The notes beneath the pieces were generated by a model. The model saw only the letters and a list, made by a program, of their open reading frames with translations. It ran no database searches and was not told the DNA's origin. 33,149 bases of DNA from an uncultured Eubacteriales bacterium (GTDB lineage: Bacteria > Bacillota > Clostridia > Oscillospirales > Oscillospiraceae), in the NCBI GenBank assembly GCA_900551995.1, contig URXW01000017.1:1-33149 (forward strand). Direction: 5' to 3'. This document shows, in pieces, positions 32,205-33,149 of the stretch. The stretch's first letter is position 1, and each line of letters starts with the position of its first letter. Made by a program: the position numbers and the translations under genes.

Positions 32205-33005
32205 TTACTTTTTCAGCTCCAGCGTTTTTTCGTATGCCGCGATAACGGCGTTCATGGCGGCGGCGCGGAAACCGCCCTCCTCCAGTGCCCGGACGCCGGC
32301 GATGGTGGTGCCGCCGGGGGAGCATATCTCGTCCTTCATCTTTCCGAAGGGCTTGCCGCTCTCCAGCGACAGCTGCGCCGCGCCCAGCAGCATCTGGGCG
32401 GCAAAGGTATTGGACTTGTCACGGGGCAGTCCACAGGCCACGGCACCGTCCGCCAACGCCTCCATAAAGAGACAGGCGAAGGCACCGCCGCAGCCCGCCA
32501 CGGCACTGCCCGCGTCGATCAGGCTCTCCGGCAGCGGCTCCATCCGCCCGGAGGCGGACATCGCCGCCAGGAAGTCCGCCATGCTCTCCTCCGTCACCAG
32601 ATCGTTACGGGCGTAGAGCGTCAGTCCCGCGCCCACGGCGCAGGCGGTGTTGGGCATAATACGCAGCACCGGGCAGCCGGGGACGGCCTGCTCAATGGCG
32701 GCAATCGTCACACCCGCCGCCATGGACACCAGCAGTGGCTTCTCCCGCCGCCCGTCCAGCACGGGGCGCAGCTCCGCCAGCAGCTCCAGCAGAAGATGGG
32801 GCTTCACGCCCAGAAACACCACGTCGCAGTCCGCCGCCACATCCTCCGGCAGCAGCGTCAGCCGTGCGCCCAGCTCCTCCGCCAGCCGCTTCGCCTTCTC
32901 CGGGCTGCGGTTGCAAAGCTGCACCGACTGCGCCTCCACGCTTTTGGTCAGTGCCCGCGCCAACGCGCCGCCCATATTGCCGGTGCCGATAAAGCCATAG
33001 GTCAT
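32205..33005 (-). CDS. proC: Pyrroline-5-carboxylate reductase
   Basis: Last step of proline biosynthesis: NAD(P)H reduction of pyrroline-5-carboxylate. The 266-residue protein begins MTYGFIGTGNMGGALARAL with the dinucleotide loop at 6-11. It then has VVFLGVKPHLL, the MPNTACAVGAG stretch and the C-terminal family signature around AVAGCGGAFACLFMEALADGAV and SPGGTTIAGVRALEEGG. The length is normal. The frame is open to 33062, but the start at 33005 has a GAGGTGG site and the conserved N-terminus, and the region upstream is occupied by the promoter. It is monocistronic. Confidence 0.97.
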   Translation of the reverse strand: MTYGFIGTGNMGGALARALTKSVEAQSVQLCNRSPEKAKRLAEELGARLTLLPEDVAADCDVVFLGVKPHLLLELLAELRPVLDGRREKPLLVSMAAGVTIAAIEQAVPGCPVLRIMPNTACAVGAGLTLYARNDLVTEESMADFLAAMSASGRMEPLPESLIDAGSAVAGCGGAFACLFMEALADGAVACGLPRDKSNTFAAQMLLGAAQLSLESGKPFGKMKDEICSPGGTTIAGVRALEEGGFRAAAMNAVIAAYEKTLELKK

Positions 33006-33033
33006 AATAACCACCTCGTTCCCGTTTTTGAAC

Positions 33034-33062
33034 ATTATAATACGGGGCGCGGGATAGTGCAA
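33034..33062 (-). promoter_or_regulatory. Promoter of proC
   Basis: On the minus strand TTGCAC (33057-33062), a 17-base spacer and a perfect TATAAT (33034-33039). Confidence 0.8.
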
Positions 33063-33063
33063 C

Positions 33064-33095
33064 AGAAAAGAACCGCCCGCGGGCGGTTCTTTTCT
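33064..33095. terminator. 32-nt perfect palindrome (terminator-like)
   Basis: A perfect 32-base palindrome with an A-rich left arm, GC-rich centre and T-rich right arm, immediately upstream of the proC -35 box. As a hairpin it would terminate transcription arriving from either side, most likely that of a gene beyond the right edge. Confidence 0.65.
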
Positions 33096-33135
33096 CAGGC
33101 TGTCGAAAAAGCCGTCGGCTTTTCTCGACAGCCTG
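33096..33135. repeat. Dyad repeat at the right edge
   Basis: Outer arms CAGGCTGTCGA (33096-33106) and TCGACAGCCTG (33125-33135) enclose inner arms AAAAGCCG and CGGCTTTT. It is a nearly perfect 40-base inverted repeat with one bulged C. It directly follows the palindrome and could be an intergenic repeat family or the end of a mobile element; the window ends too soon to tell. Confidence 0.5.
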
Positions 33136-33149
33136 CAATAATGCCGTTA

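Overview
The window looks like a chromosomal segment of a GC-rich, endospore-forming Clostridia member, probably in the Oscillospiraceae/Ruminococcaceae. This rests on Spo0A and SpoVT, Gram-positive-type promoters and Shine-Dalgarno sites, a sortase-type wall anchor and a lipoprotein. The taxonomic placement is an inference. I saw no tRNA, rRNA, CRISPR array, insertion sequence or prophage gene.

Layout. 226-3318: metal-efflux module, with a Zn/Cd/Pb P-type ATPase and a separate HMA metallochaperone facing a fused ArsR-AraC regulator; overlapping promoters share an operator. 3396-5394: spo0A with a perfect 0A box upstream, divergent from a YitT-family membrane protein. 5672-9037: operon of an E2/CAT-like acyltransferase lacking the usual histidine, an acyl-CoA ligase and a YheO-type regulator. 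9258-12358: XpaC, TelA and TPM-domain proteins behind a promoter whose -10 box lies in a perfect inverted repeat. 12402-12929: spoVT. 13231-23663 (minus): a roughly 350-nt structured RNA unit, a 2987-residue cell-wall protein and a lipoprotein. Both proteins carry the transcobalamin-like DUF4430 domain, and the large one also has an alpha/alpha-toroid. 23748-27519 (minus): homoserine dehydrogenase, a Lar-like zinc ribbon, a VTT (DedA/TVP38-like) membrane protein and a ClC channel. 27787-32166 (plus): serC, serA, a 32-codon ORF, then a serine palmitoyltransferase-like enzyme overlapping a short-chain reductase. 32205-33005 (minus): proC.

Two systems stand out. First, a candidate sphingoid-base pathway. 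serC and serA make serine, the SPT-like enzyme could condense it with an acyl-CoA, and the SDR could reduce the 3-keto product. The acyl-CoA ligase / E2-like operon 24 kb away carries almost the same 20-nt leader motif (18 of 20 identical) as the SPT-like operon, which suggests one regulon. Second, the DUF4430 plus alpha/alpha-toroid surface protein and its partner lipoprotein, which resemble the two-domain layout of intrinsic factor and transcobalamin. They sit behind an unassigned structured RNA with tandem terminators and may form a surface cofactor-capture system.

Most genes have recognisable start sites, and I moved several starts inward from the longest open frame to a good Shine-Dalgarno site. 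Product names come from reading motifs by eye; no search was run.
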